Notes under the pieces: generated by a model | Told to the model about the DNA's origin: nothing | Databases searched by the model: none | The model's input: only the letters and a program-made list of their open reading frames with translations | Translations under genes and position numbers: made by a program | DNA from: Rhinopithecus roxellana | Lineage: Eukaryota > Chordata > Mammalia > Primates > Cercopithecidae | Assembly (NCBI RefSeq): GCF_007565055.1 | Contig: NC_044556.1 | Span: forward strand, 132,035,808-132,099,807 | Direction: 5' to 3' | DNA: 64,000 bases | In this document: in pieces, positions 38,584 to 51,339 of the stretch | How positions within the stretch are numbered: the stretch's first letter is position 1 | Layout of the letters: the number at the start of each line of letters is the position of its first letter

Positions 38584-38698
38584 TGATGTCATAAACCTGG
38601 GCCTGTCGCTGTGTGCTACACTTGGCACATGTGGCAATCAATGACAGAGTGGAAGGTTTGTGCTCTGGATGGGATGACGTTATATGGCAATGACGTCA
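38584..38698. promoter_or_regulatory. Cluster of CRE-like (CREB/ATF) sites
   Basis: A full palindromic CRE, TGACGTCA, lies at 38691-38698, with TGACGTTA at 38675-38682 and TGATGTCA at 38584-38591. Three such sites in 115 bp of unique DNA, two keeping the CpG in a CpG-poor region, are more than expected by chance. No TATA box or gene start is evident nearby. Confidence 0.4.
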
Positions 38699-38799
38699 CA
38701 TGTCAGTACTTCCTGGCACCCCCTGCGGAACAGTGCCAGGTAGAATGCCTTCCCTTCACTAACTCAACACCACCTGCCCCAGTGAAGGCTGCACAGTGT

Positions 38800-39045
38800 A
38801 GCAATGGATGGAGCATACAGGCTCTGACATCAGGCTACTTGGGTAAATCCTATTTCTACACCCTGTATGACTGTGAGCAAGTTGCTTAACCTTTCTGTGC
38901 CCCAATTTCTTTATCTATAAATTATGACTAATAATAATATTTAATATCTAGCTTATAGAGTTGTTGTGGGGTTAAATGAGATGGTGTGCTTTGCAGAGTA
39001 CAAGGGATGGACAAGTGCCCAATCAGTATTAGCTAACAATATAAT
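38800..39045 (+). repeat. MIR SINE
   Basis: 'gtgagcaagttgcttaacctttctgtgcc' and 'gagttgttgtggggttaaatgagat' are typical. Confidence 0.8.
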
Positions 39046-39312
39046 ATGGGGTAGAAAGTGGCCTCTACCTCCTGTCTAAACAGCAGAGAACCTACCTCTG
39101 GTCTCCACTGGAGCCTTTTCCTCAAACTTTCTGAAGCCCTTACCCTGTGAATGAGCTATAACCAGGTCCCACTGGGGCAGTGGTTTCTGGAGCCACTTCT
39201 GTAGCTCACCAGAAGACCAGTCCTTTCCAAGCTTCTCAAGACCCACATTGTACTGTAATGGCCCTGCTAGATGACCCCAGAAGCCTCTGGCCCAGGCCGA
39301 GGGAGGATAAGC

Positions 39313-39359
39313 TGCAAGCAGTGGGATGGGCTTCATTGCAAGCAGTGGGATGGGTTCAT
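39313..39359 (+). repeat. 24-bp tandem duplication
   Basis: Two adjacent near-identical copies beginning tgcaagcagtgggatggg (39313 and 39337). Confidence 0.9.
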
Positions 39360-39910
39360 GGAACCCTCAGGGTACAAGAGGCTGAAGATTCCAATTGTCT
39401 ACTGGCATAGCAGCGTATTGTCTTGGCCCACACTGGCTACCACACCTTTCAAGGACACAGAGACTTCAGGCCTCCACTCCTCCACATTCCACCTCAGCCT
39501 TGGAACCTTGTAGAAAACTGAGGAACAACACACAAATGAGACTTCTGGGAATCTTCTATACCTTAGGTTTACCTTCTGACTTTGCTGGTCCTTCTGGGCT
39601 CAGGGATGGAAGGTCTGGGGAGGTTAGAAGGGAAGATACTGCTTATCTTTAATTAATCAACACATTGAAAAAGAACCCTCTGATCTCTTATATCAGTGGG
39701 AATCCCTACAACTGAGGCTTACCAGAGCCCGGGGCATGATGAAGCTGTTGGAAATTTAAAAACAAAGGTATTGACCTCAGTATTTTTAATGAAGAGATCT
39801 AAGAAATTATCTAGTGCAGCCTCTCTATTTTACTGGTGTTAAGATTGAAATATTCATTTATTTGTTCCATCATTCAGTTACTCACCAAACATTTGTTGAG
39901 CTTTACTATG
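39360..39910. other. Unique DNA with an L2-like scrap
   Basis: Weak L2-like 'caccaaacatttgttgagctttactatg' at about 39880-39910. Nothing else. Confidence 0.35.
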
Positions 39911-40166
39911 TCAGTGTTTTTCAAACTGCAGGACACAATCTGTGAATATGACAGTGAATCATTTTAGTGAGCTGCAACCAACATTCTTTTTTAGAATAGA
40001 TCAGAAGACAGTAGAATATATCATAGTATCTCACACATAAAAGTACAGTTTCATGTAATTTTTGTTTTAGGTTTATATACATAGTCTGGCGGTATATAAT
40101 GAAAACTGTATCTCATAGTCTGGTTTGCTCTGATTCTTGGTCAAACACAGTTGAAAAACATTGTAC
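39911..40166. mobile_element. hAT-type (Charlie/MER) MITE
   Basis: The ends cagtgtttttcaaactgca and cacagttgaaaaacattg form imperfect terminal inverted repeats of hAT-Charlie style. The interior is AT-rich and non-coding. Confidence 0.5.
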
Positions 40167-40175
40167 ATTGCATCA

Positions 40176-40496
<321 letters not shown>

Positions 40497-40500
<4 letters not shown>

Positions 40501-40936
40501 GGAAAAAGAAAAGAAAATTTTCCTCTCTGTTCTTAGAAGAAAGAAAGAAAAAGAAAGAAAGAGAAAGAAAGAAAAAGAAAGAAAGAAAGAAAAGAAAAGA
40601 AAAAGAAAAGAAAAGAAAGAGGCAAGACAATACAGAAAAGAAAAGAAGGGAGGAAGGGAGGGAGGAAGGAAGGAAGGAAGAAAGGAAGGAAAGGAGGAGG
40701 AAGGAAGGAAGAAGGAAAGAGGCAAGACAATACAGAAAAGAAGGAAGAAAGGAAAAAGAGAAAGGAAAGAGAGAGAAGGAAAGAAGGAAGGGAGGAAGGG
40801 AGGGAGGAAGGGAGGAAGGGAAGGAACGAACACGGGGAGGGGCAGAGGAGGCAGAGGAGAAGGGGGAGGGGAGAGAGAAGAGGGGGAGGGGAGTGAAGGG
40901 GAGGGGAGGAGAGGAGAAAAGAGAGGAAGGGGAGGG
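40497..40936 (+). repeat. Polypurine tract, (GAAA)n/(GGAA)n/(GGGGA)n
   Basis: About 440 bp nearly all purine on the plus strand, growing out of the Alu tail. GAAA units come first, then GGAA and GGAG, then GGGGAG-rich. A 'gaggcaagacaatacagaaa' segment interrupts it twice, 100 bp apart (40619 and 40719). It creates long but meaningless Lys/Glu/Arg-rich ORFs. Confidence 0.97.
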
Positions 40937-40939
40937 CAG

Positions 40940-41270
40940 GGGCCTTGCCACCATCCGGAATTCTCCGCCATATTCCCTGATCCTTGCTTACCGCCTTGGG
41001 CAGGTGCTACCTGTTTCTCTCCGGACCCGGCTGGAGCCTCCCGGCTCTCTGGCTCCTCCTCTGGCTCACCGGAACATTGCCGCTGGGAGCCTGGCTTCCA
41101 ACACAGCTGCGGAGCTCCTGGCTCCGCTGTCCTCCAGGTCACACCACCTACATGCGCTGGCCAGGGTACAAGGGGCCTTTTCTTTCCAAGGCCCCCATCA
41201 AAACCACAAGCCTCTCCTCGCAGCTGTCTAGCTCGGCTGCCTGAACACAGAAGTAATTCACAGGAGATGT
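40940..41270. other. GC-rich unique segment
   Basis: GC- and CpG-enriched compared with its surroundings, with a YY1-like site (tccgccatatt, about 40967). Possible regulatory element; no gene evident. Confidence 0.3.
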
Positions 41271-43051
41271 GGAGGGGCGTTTGAGGTTTCCATAAAAACA
41301 TACCTCCCTTTTCCTTTTTCAACTGCTGCACTGAGCGTAACCAGAGAAGACCTCTCTTCATAGCCCTCTGGCCACGGGTGTGAAGCAAGTTTCTTGAAAG
41401 AAATTTCCTTTAGGGCTGCTGGAGTGCGGCATCCCTCTGTAGGTGTGGATTCTCCTGGCAGGATGAGCTGTGGCCTGGTTTTGCCTGTATTGAACAGTGA
41501 GCATGTCTATTCTTCGAAAAGACCATGAAAACCTCTGGCAAATCTAATGGGGAGTGGGGGCTGGGTGAGTTAAAAATAAATAAAATATAAGTAAAGTATA
41601 AAAATATAAAGGCATACTTTGAGCAATTTTATGTCATCATGTTTGAAAACATCAATGAAGCAAATTACATTCTTGTACATATGTAGAATTGAAATCTTAC
41701 ATTTGGAATAAAAAGTATCAATGATCTGCTAATAGCTGGGCCTCATCAGATGAAAGTGCCTGGGCCAGCCCCAGTCCTTGGCCTTGCAGAGACAAAATCT
41801 CTATTTTGCCACCGTTCCCCCACCCACCCACCACCACCTCCACCCCAGGTGCCCAGGTTAGTTAGGGAAGGCCAGAGGTGTGAGGGCTCCAGGCATGGCT
41901 ACTCTGGAGAGCAAGCTTCTGCCCTTCAGCCAGGTTTTCTCACTTAGGAGGGGAGGGAGGATGAGAGATGGCAGAAGCCCTTTGCACAGTGATGTACAGT
42001 CCTTCTTTACCAGGAAAAACGGGACTGCGGAGGATCCCAGGACACTCCTGAAGGCTCACCAGCCTGGCTCTGTGCATAGGACAGTGTAGACCAGCTGAAC
42101 TACAGCACCAAGAGCACTGAATCAGAGCTGGGGCTGGTATCAGGAGCCTGGTGCCTCTTCTGCACCCTAAGGACACAGCTGCGTAACCGGACCCAAGTTC
42201 AGCTGCTTGCTGCTGGAAAACCAGAGGCAAGCGTTGCTGGGAGGAAAAGCAAAGCCAGCAAACCCAGAAGATGGCAAGTTAGCATTCTAAGTACCATCTT
42301 ACATTTTATAACTTACCATAGAGTTTTTAAGGGGATACGTGGTATAGGGGACATGTGGGAGTGGTACAGGGTACTGGGCTTGTGTGTCTTGTTCCGATGG
42401 CTATCTTGGTTAATTGCTCCTCAGGAGGTCTGGTTGGTATATCCTGATTTTGGCCCAGTTGTTCACAATTCCCCCTAAGTGGGAGGAGTGGGGCACCTGG
42501 ATTGTTTTAATATTAGCCTCTGGGAGTTCTTAGGTAAGAGCATAATTAGATAAGCATGCACTGATGAGGGGAGTGTCTAGGGAGGGAAGGAATGAAGGGG
42601 TAACAGGGGAAGGAAGGAAGAAAAGGAAATGGGTGATTTTTAAAACAGAGGTTCCCAGTTATATCTGCACAGGGCCCAGTTACCTGTGGCCCCGGCTGCA
42701 GGTTTGCTCTCATACAACCTATATGGGCAGTACTGGGGATAGACCTGAGTTCTCGCTTTGCCGGGTCCCTTTTCCTGTTCCCTGGCAGGCCATTCTCCTG
42801 TTGACATATCTTCCACTGTAAAGGTTGCTCCTTAGGTAGCACCCCGCTATAGTTTCATCCCAGTCCCAGTGACACTGTCTCAGTACCTTCAGTGGACATG
42901 GGGGCTTCCTGAGCCTGTTCAGCTCTGTGTTTCCGGGCCACACACCAACTCCTTGGGTGGTTTACCCTCACCCATTAGGATTCTTCCTCTGAAAAGGTGA
43001 AGACATTGCCAAGCATCAGAACAGCCTTACTGTGGCCATCTGTCTGCTTAG
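41271..43051. other. Unique or unrecognised DNA
   Basis: No gene. The stretch 42260-42950 has the feel of an old retroviral interior, but I cannot assign it. Confidence 0.3.
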
Positions 43052-43841
43052 TACAGGTTGAGCACCACTAACCTCAAAATCCAAAGTCTGAAATGCTCCA
43101 AAATCCAAAACTTTCAGAACACCGACATAATGCCACAAGTGAAAAATTCTACACCTGACCTCATGTGACAGGTCATAGCCAAAATGCAGGTGCACAACAC
43201 ACAGTTTATTCAGAATGCCTCCTCATCCTAAGGGACCAACCTCCTGCCTCCCAACTGCTTTGAATGTTTCTCCTCATCTGAAAAAAGAAAAAAACAAAAA
43301 CAAATTACAGCACACAGTGACCTTTTAATCAAAACACAGCATTGTAGTTGAAAGCCTGTTGTTTGTTGCTGCTGTTGTCTGACAGCTGATACAGGTATTC
43401 TGGTGATGCTACTGTGCTGCTTACTTACCCAGAACACATTTTTTTTTATTGTATTAATAATGTATCTTCCTTTTTTACTGTTTACTTATGTGTGAATAAG
43501 TATAGAAAATGATTGCTTATTGGTAGCATCTACATTTAGAGTCAGGAATGATGATGCCAAACAACCATGTATTGTCCACATGGGTGGCTGAGAAAGTGAC
43601 AGCTGTGCTTTCTAGTGGCTCAATGTATGCAAACTTTATTTCATACACAAAATTATTGAAAATATTGTATAAAATTAACCTTGGACTATGTATATAAGGT
43701 GTATATGAAACATAAATGAATTTTGTGTTTAGACTTGGGTCCCATCCCCAAGATATCTCATTATGTATATGCACATATTCCAAAATATGAAATCTGTAAT
43801 ATTGCTGATTCCAAGTATTTTGGATAAGGGATACTCAACTT
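43052..43841. mobile_element. Tigger-type DNA transposon (Tigger7-like)
   Basis: The left end 'caggttgagcaccactaacctcaaaatcc' and right end 'ttggataagggatactcaactta' are the known imperfect ends, bordered by TA on each side. The interior has no transposase frame. Confidence 0.7.
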
Positions 43842-43859
43842 ATATAATGAGAAAGGCAG

Positions 43860-44090
43860 GAGCATGGAGTACAACTTTGGAGTCAGAAAGGCTTGGGTTC
43901 ACATCCCTGCTCTGCCACTTGCTAGTTGTATGACCTTGATGAAGTTCTCTGGCTTCTCTCAGGCCTGTCTGTGTAGGAGGGGCAGTGGGGTTAACAGCGT
44001 CTCTCTTATGGAACTTCTATATGTGTTATGCAGAGACACATTGCATCATCACCTTGCACAGTGCAAGAGCTCAATGTGTAACAGCTGTGT
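43860..44090 (+). repeat. MIR SINE
   Basis: 'tttggagtcagaaaggcttgggttcacatccctgctctgccacttgctag' is an excellent MIR core. Confidence 0.85.
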
Positions 44091-44929
44091 TGTTTTCAAA
44101 CAGTAGAAAACATGGAGAGACCGGTAGCTGAGAAAAAAAATGAGAAAAGAACTGCAGTCCTGTTGTTGTCTGAGTTTCTCTATTCAGGACTCAGTACTTG
44201 ATGATGTTTATGGACCTCTTCAAACATGGCTTCCAAACTGAACACGATGTTTTGGGTGCAGCTGGTCTGACCATTATGGAGCAAAGAAGACTTGGCTCTT
44301 CCTCATTTCTTGTTCTCTCTTGGTATCCCCAAAGCTTTGGCCTTGCTGATGGGCCCAACCACCTAACCCCCTCAGTGTTAAGAAACATCCCAAAGCATTT
44401 TGTACATAAGCAATGGTCATGTCACATCTCTTCTATGCTATTTTTGGGTAGCTGGACTTCTCTTGTGAGTTGAATTTTGATTTGGGGGTACAAGATGTTA
44501 TATTAGGGGCCAACATATCTGAAGAGAAGGGGGATCAACAGAATTGGGTAGAGGAAGATGAGGCCCAACAAAGTCTCAGCCAACCTGGCAGAAAGCTTTG
44601 GAACAAGTTTCCTTGGGTAGAGTGCCCAGCATTGGGCTAGAGAGGCCAGCTCTTTCAATATCCAGGTCACCAGATATAGGAGGCACTAGAAAGGCTATGA
44701 TCTCGGACAAGGCAGCTCTCTGCAGTTGAGGCAAACTCTGAAGGAGCTGACAGCTAGAAGGCGTCGGTTGACTGCATTCCCCACAGCTGCACAGCAAGTG
44801 CTTCTCTGGAGGAAGATCTGGGCAGCATATCTCCATGTGTGTACCTCTGTACCCGGGTGTAGCATCTACAATTTCCACTTCAGCCCAGCTGCAGAGGCCA
44901 ATGCTGTCCTATGTAAGAGAGGACTTTTC
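44091..44929. other. Unique DNA
   Basis: Nothing recognised; small ORFs without domains. Confidence 0.4.
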
Positions 44930-45940
44930 TCTCTTACTGCTTCTTCCCCACACAGACCAGCTTCTAGAAACCCTTATCTACACATGCTCTCTCCACTTTT
45001 TCTCGTTCCATTTACTCTTCAAACCTATTATACTCTAGCTTCTACCCTCCCTCTAATTGAAATTGCTCTAGTCAAGGGCGCTGACCTCCATTTAGGAAAA
45101 GCCAAAATACACATTTTTTGTCTCTTACTGAAACGCTCAGCCTCAGTAAACATGGTTGGCCTCTCCCTCCTTCCCCACTTTCCTTTCCTGGCCTCCTCAT
45201 ATGACACTACACTCTCTCTATGTCTCTTTTCCGCCTCTTCCTGTCTTTAAATGTCGGCTTTCTCCAGAATTTGGCCCTAAGTGCTCCATTCCTCTCAACT
45301 CCTCTTCTGTCTCTTCTGTTCTCTCTCTTTTCCTCTTCTCTTTTCTCTTCTTTAATATTTTCTTCCCCTTCCCTTTATCTCCCCCTTTTCCCTCTTTTCT
45401 CCCCTCCTCTTCCTTTCTCTCCTCTCCTCTCTTCTTATCTCTTGTTTTCTCCATATGCTCTCTCTAGGTGATTTTATTCATGCTCATGGCTTGAAATCTC
45501 ACCTATATTCTAAAAACTGCCAAAAATATATCTCTGAATTCCAGATTTCTATAATCCAACTGCATGGTTTTACTCATTAACATCCTAAACGTAACCATTC
45601 AAAACTGAATCCCCCAAATCTACTCCTCTCTGAGATGTTACCATCTCAATAAATGACACCAACAATCGGCTTGGTTAAGCCAAAATCCTGGGAGTTATTC
45701 TTTTACCCTGATTTTTTTCACCACCTTGTCTGTTGGATCAGCTTGTCCTATTGATTTAATCTCCAAACTGTATACTGATGTAATTTACTTCCCTTCACCA
45801 CCATTGCCACTTCTGTAGCACAAGCCATCATCACCTACTTCCTGGAATACTGAAGTTGCCTTGTTATTGGTCTTCACGTGAGCATTTTTGCTCCCCTACA
45901 ATCCATTCTCCACACAACAACCACAGCGATCTTTTTGTAA
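44930..45940 (+). mobile_element. L2 LINE fragment, sense, with pyrimidine expansion
   Basis: Blocks such as 'ctcatggcttgaaatctcacctatat' and 'ctacaatccattctccacacaacaaccacagcgatcttttt' follow the L2 ORF2 reverse-transcriptase order. The middle (45290-45460) has become a CT-only run. Frame destroyed. Confidence 0.7.
45290..45460 (+). repeat. Polypyrimidine (CT-rich) tract
   Basis: About 170 bp almost purely C and T, within the L2. Confidence 0.92.
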
Positions 45941-46640
45941 GTTATGAATTTGTTAAATATATATTGAGCGCCTACTATGAGCTTGATACTGCTCAAGGCC
46001 TAGGGATAGAGCAGGAAAAGAGAGAGGAGAGAAAGAGGAGAAACGAGAGAGGAGAGAGAGAGAGAGAAGGAGAGAGAAAAGAGGAAGGAGGAGGAGGAGG
46101 GGGAGGAGAAGAAAGGGGAAAGAAAAGAGGGGAAAAGGAAAAGAAAACAAAGTGCTACCTTTCTACTTCCAAGGAGTTCACATTTCTTGCCAGGACAAAA
46201 AAAAAAAAAAATAGGCTAAAGAGTGCTTTAGAAAGTGATGAAAACTATGAAGTGCTATGGAGACAAATCAAGTGGGAAGTGGGTGGTAATAGGGCAAGAG
46301 GATGGGAAGTGAGTAGAGGGTCATCTGGAAAGACTCTGATGTGACTTTCAGCAAGTACCTGAAAGAAGTGAAGGAGTAAGCCATGTCACTCTCTTGTTTG
46401 GGGTATGCAGGGAAGGGAAGAGAGAGAGAGTGTTCTAGGCAGAACAGTAAATGTAAAGGCCATGAGTTCAGATCCTGCCTGGCATGTTTGACAGACAGCC
46501 AATGAGGCTGAGGGAAAGACAGCAGGAAAAGAGGACAGAGTAGCAAGGGCCTGATTGTGTACGGCCATGAAGATTATGTAAGGAACTGGCTTTATCTGGA
46601 GTCAGATGGGAACCATTCAGAGAGTTTCGGGTAGAGGGAG
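45941..46640 (-). mobile_element. L2 LINE 3' part, antisense, with purine expansion
   Basis: 'atatattgagcgcctactatgagcttgatactg' and 'aagtgaaggagtaagccatg..cagaacagtaaatgtaaaggcc' are reverse L2 3' blocks. A (GA)n-rich tract occupies 46013-46150. Confidence 0.7.
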
Positions 46641-46799
46641 GCATCAATTCATTCACCTGACAAATATTTGTTTAGTACTTACTATGCACCAATTTGGGCT
46701 TCAGGGTTTTATCAGTGAATAAAACAAACACAAATTGTACCATCAGGAGCTTGTAGAACTAAAAGCCTATACTATAAAAGAGGAAAAGTCTCAGATAAC
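46641..46799 (-). repeat. L2/MIR-like fragment
   Basis: 'cctgacaaatatttgtttagtacttactatgcacc' is a typical antisense L2 end. Confidence 0.5.
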
Positions 46800-46935
46800 G
46801 ACCTTAGTTTCCATTTTAAGAAACTAGGGAAAAGAAGATCAAATAAATCTAAAGTTGTTAGAATAAAGGAAATGATAAAGATTACAGTCAAAAGGAAAAA
46901 AAAGAAAACAAATACAACAGAAAAACAACAATATT

Positions 46936-47233
46936 GGCTGGGCATAGTGGTTCACACCTGTAATCCCAGCACTTTGGGAGGCCGGGGGGCGGAGGGGGGG
47001 AATCACTTGAGGTCAGGAGTTCGAGGCCAGCCTGGCCAACATGGTGAAACCCCATCTCTACTAAAAATATAAAAATTAGCCAGGCATGGTGGCATCCGCC
47101 TGTAATCCTAGCTACTCTGGAGGATGAGGCAGAAGAATTGCTTGAACCTGAGAGGAGGAGATGCAGTGAGCTGAGATCACGCCACTGCACTCCAGCCTAG
47201 GTGACAGAGCGAGACTCCATCCCAGAAAAAAAA
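46936..47233 (+). mobile_element. Alu nested in L1
   Basis: Full Alu with an unusual G-run (ggggggcggagggggggaa) in its left arm. Confidence 0.92.
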
Positions 47234-47465
47234 GAAAGAAAGACAGAGAAATAATAACAATGGAACCAAAGGCTGATTCTTGAGAAAATCAATAAAATTG
47301 AAAAACCTCTGATCTGACTGATTAGGTAAAAAAGAAAGAAAACATCCTAAATTTAACCATCAGGAACAGAAGATATGACATCTCTATAGATTCTACAGAT
47401 ATTAAAAGGATAATAAGGAAATGTTATGAACAACTCTGTCCCTACAAATTTTATAACTTAGAAGT

Positions 47466-48029
47466 TAACTTGCATATCCCTAAAACACCTCCTTGTTCTC
47501 CATATTTATTGAAGTTCTCTATAACCGTCAGTGTCGCTACCACAGGCTGGAAGTTCCTTTAGAGCAGGGACCAGATCTTTTTCCTAGCCAGTCCCCTGTG
47601 ACTGGCCATAAAATAAAAACACTATACTGAGAAAGGGCCTGGTGCCAAAATAATAGATTTTATCCAGCAAAAAGTGAAGTCAATGGCCGGGTGCGGTGGC
47701 TCATGCCTGTAATCCCAGCACTTTGGGAGGCCAAGGCAGGCAGATCGCCTGAGCTCAGGAGTTCGAGACCAGCCTGGCCAACATGGTGAAACCCTGTCTC
47801 TACTAAGATACAAAAAATTAGCTGGGCATGGTGATGCGCACCTATAATCCTAGCTACTCGGGAAACTGAGGAATGAGAATCGCTTGAGCCCGGGAGGCGG
47901 AGGTTGCAGTGAGCCAAGATGGTGCCACCACACTTCACCTTGGGCTACAGAGTGAGACTCCATCTCAAAAAAAAAAAAAAAAAAAAAAAAAAAAGTGAGG
48001 TCAAAATGCAGGTGTCCCCTGAAATGCCA
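47466..48029 (+). mobile_element. Non-L1 block with an Alu
   Basis: An L2/MIR-like piece (47480-47640) is followed by a full Alu (47685-47994, A tail about 28 nt). The Alu lies between near-identical 'aaagtgaagtca' and 'aaagtgaggtca' flanks. Confidence 0.75.
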
Positions 48030-48081
48030 TTAGAATTAATAAACACATTCAGCAAAGAAGATGAATAGAAAGTCAACATAC

Positions 48082-48120
48082 ATTTCTATCCACTAACAAT
48101 ATTTCTACCCACTAACAATA
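48082..48120 (+). repeat. 19-bp tandem duplication in L1
   Basis: Two adjacent copies of tttcta(t/c)ccactaacaata. Confidence 0.85.
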
Positions 48121-49553
48121 AGCAATGTTAAAAAGAAAGTAAGAGAACAAATTCATTTACAATGGCATCAGAAAGAAGATCATACTTTGGAATTAACTAA
48201 AGAGCTTAAAGACTTTACAATGAAAGCTATAAAACGTCTTTGAAAGAAATTAAAGGAGACTTAATAAATGGAAACACAACTCATGTTTATGGATTGGAAG
48301 ACACATTATTAAGATGTAAATACTACCCAAACCAATCTACCAATTTAATACAATTCCTATCAAAATCCCAATAACCACTTTTGTAGAAATGAAAAAATCT
48401 TAAAATTTATATGGAATCTCAAGGGACTCAAAATAACCAAAACAATTTTGAAAAAGAAAAAAACAAAGTTGGAGGACTCACACTTCCTAATTTCAAAACT
48501 TATTACAAAGCTACAGTAATCAAAACTGTGATACTGGCATAAAGACAGACACAGACAATGGAATAGGATAGAGAATCTAAGTAAACCCTTGCGTATATAG
48601 TCAAATTATTTTTGAGAAGGATGCCAAGACCATTCAATAGGATAGGATAGCCTTTTCAAATAATGGTGCTAGGAAAACCAGGCCTGCACCTACAAAATAT
48701 TGTAGTTGGACCCTTACCTAATGCCATATACAAAAGTCAACTCCAAATGGATCAAAGATATAAATATAAGAGCTAAAACTGTAAAACTCAGAAGAAGACC
48801 TAGAACAAAAGCTTTACAACATGGGATTTGTTAATACATTCTTGAATAGGACAGCAAAGACACAGGGAACACAAGAAAACATAGACAAACTAGACTTAAT
48901 AAAAATTAAAAACTTCTGTGCATCAAAGAACACTATCAACAGAATGAAAAAGCAACCTACAGAAAGGGAGAAAATACTTCCAAATTATATATCTAATAAG
49001 AGAATAACATTCAGAATACATAGAGAACTCCAGAAATGTGACAACAAAGAAACCAAACAACCTTATTAAAAAATTGGCAAAGGACTTGAATAAACATTTC
49101 TCCAAAGAAGATATACAAATGGCCAATCAGCACATGAAAAGATGCTCAATGTCACTAATTATTCAGGAAATACAAATCAAAACCACAATGAGATACTACC
49201 TCATGTCCATTAGAATAACTACTACCATTAGAAAAACCCTAGAAAATAAAAAGTGTTGGCAAGCATGCAGAGAAACTGGAACCGTTGTTCATTGTTGGTG
49301 GAAATGTGAAAATGTACAACTACAGTGGAAAATGGTATAGTGGTTCCTTGAAAAGTTAAAAGTATTACTGTCGAGCATTTCCACTTCTAGGTATATACCC
49401 AAAAGAAATGAAAGCAGGGTCTTGGAAAGATATTCGTACACCCATGTTCATAGCAGCATTCTTCACAATAGTTAAAATCTGGAAGCAGCTCAAATATCCT
49501 TCAACAGAAGAATAGATAAGCAAAACGTGGTATACACATACAACGGAATATTA

Positions 49554-49892
<339 letters not shown>

Positions 49893-50180
49893 AGGAAGTA
49901 AATTCTTACATAAGCTGCAACATGGATTAACCTTGGGGCCATTATCCCAAGTGAAATAAGCCACTAACACTGAAGACAAATACTATATGATTTCACTTAC
50001 ATGAGGTGCCTGGAGTAGTTAAAATTATAAAGACAAAAAGTAGAATGGTGGTTGCCAGGAGCTGAAGGAGACAGGCATGGGGAATTACTATTTAAATGGG
50101 TATAGAGTTTCAGTTTTATAAGATGAGAATAGCTCTCGAAATGGATGGTGGAGATGGGGGTTCACAACAATAGGAATGTG

Positions 50181-50591
50181 CAGATGCTTCTCAACTTATG
50201 ATGGGGTTATATCTTGATAAACACATCATAAGTGAAAAAATTCCTAAGTGGAAAATGCAGTTACTACACCTAACCTATCAAGCATCGCAGCTGAGCCCAG
50301 CCCACCTGAAACATGTCCAGAACACTTACATTGGCCTCTAGTTGAACAGAATCATCTGCATCGCAGTCCACGGGAGAGTATCACGGTTTACTTTTGTGAT
50401 GGCATGGCTGATTGACAGCTGCAGCTTGATGCTGCTGCCCAGATTGTGAGAGTATCACACTGCATATCGCTAGCCTGGGAAAAGGTCTAAATTCAAAATT
50501 TGAAGTACAGTTTCTAGTGAATGTGGTACATTCTCATACCATTGTAACGCCAGAAATTTTTAAGTTGAGCCATTGTAAACAGAGGATCATT
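50181..50591. mobile_element. MER2 (Tigger-related MITE) nested in L1 3' UTR
   Basis: 'cttctcaacttatgatggggttata' at the left and 'aatttttaagttgagccattgtaaacagagg' at the right are MER2-like ends. The interior holds 'ctacacctaacctatcaagcatcgcagctgagcc'. L1 3' UTR resumes on both sides. Confidence 0.7.
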
Positions 50592-50739
50592 GTATTTAAT
50601 ATCATTGAGCTGTATTACTTAAAAACGGTTAAGGTGGTTAACTTTATATTTTGTGTATTTTACCACAATAAAAAAATAGAAAATAAACTGTAGATGTCTC
50701 ATTTATACTTTACTAACATGCACATGGGAACACACCTAA

Positions 50740-51160
<421 letters not shown>

Positions 51161-51339
51161 TAGTCACTGACTCCCACAGCATGTTTTCTCCCTTGTCTGA
51201 ATTACCACTAAATAAGACTTCTCCAACGCAGAGACCTCAGAGTCACTCCCTCAATTGATTTGTTTGTTTAATAAGTGTTCTTTAACTGCTTAGTAATCAT
51301 TTGATGTTGTCCATCAAATATATTTCCAGTTTTCTCCCT

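Noticed and set aside
44726..45250. 174-codon plus-strand ORF
   Set aside because: Largely within an L2 fragment; the frame is not the L2 ORF2 frame throughout.
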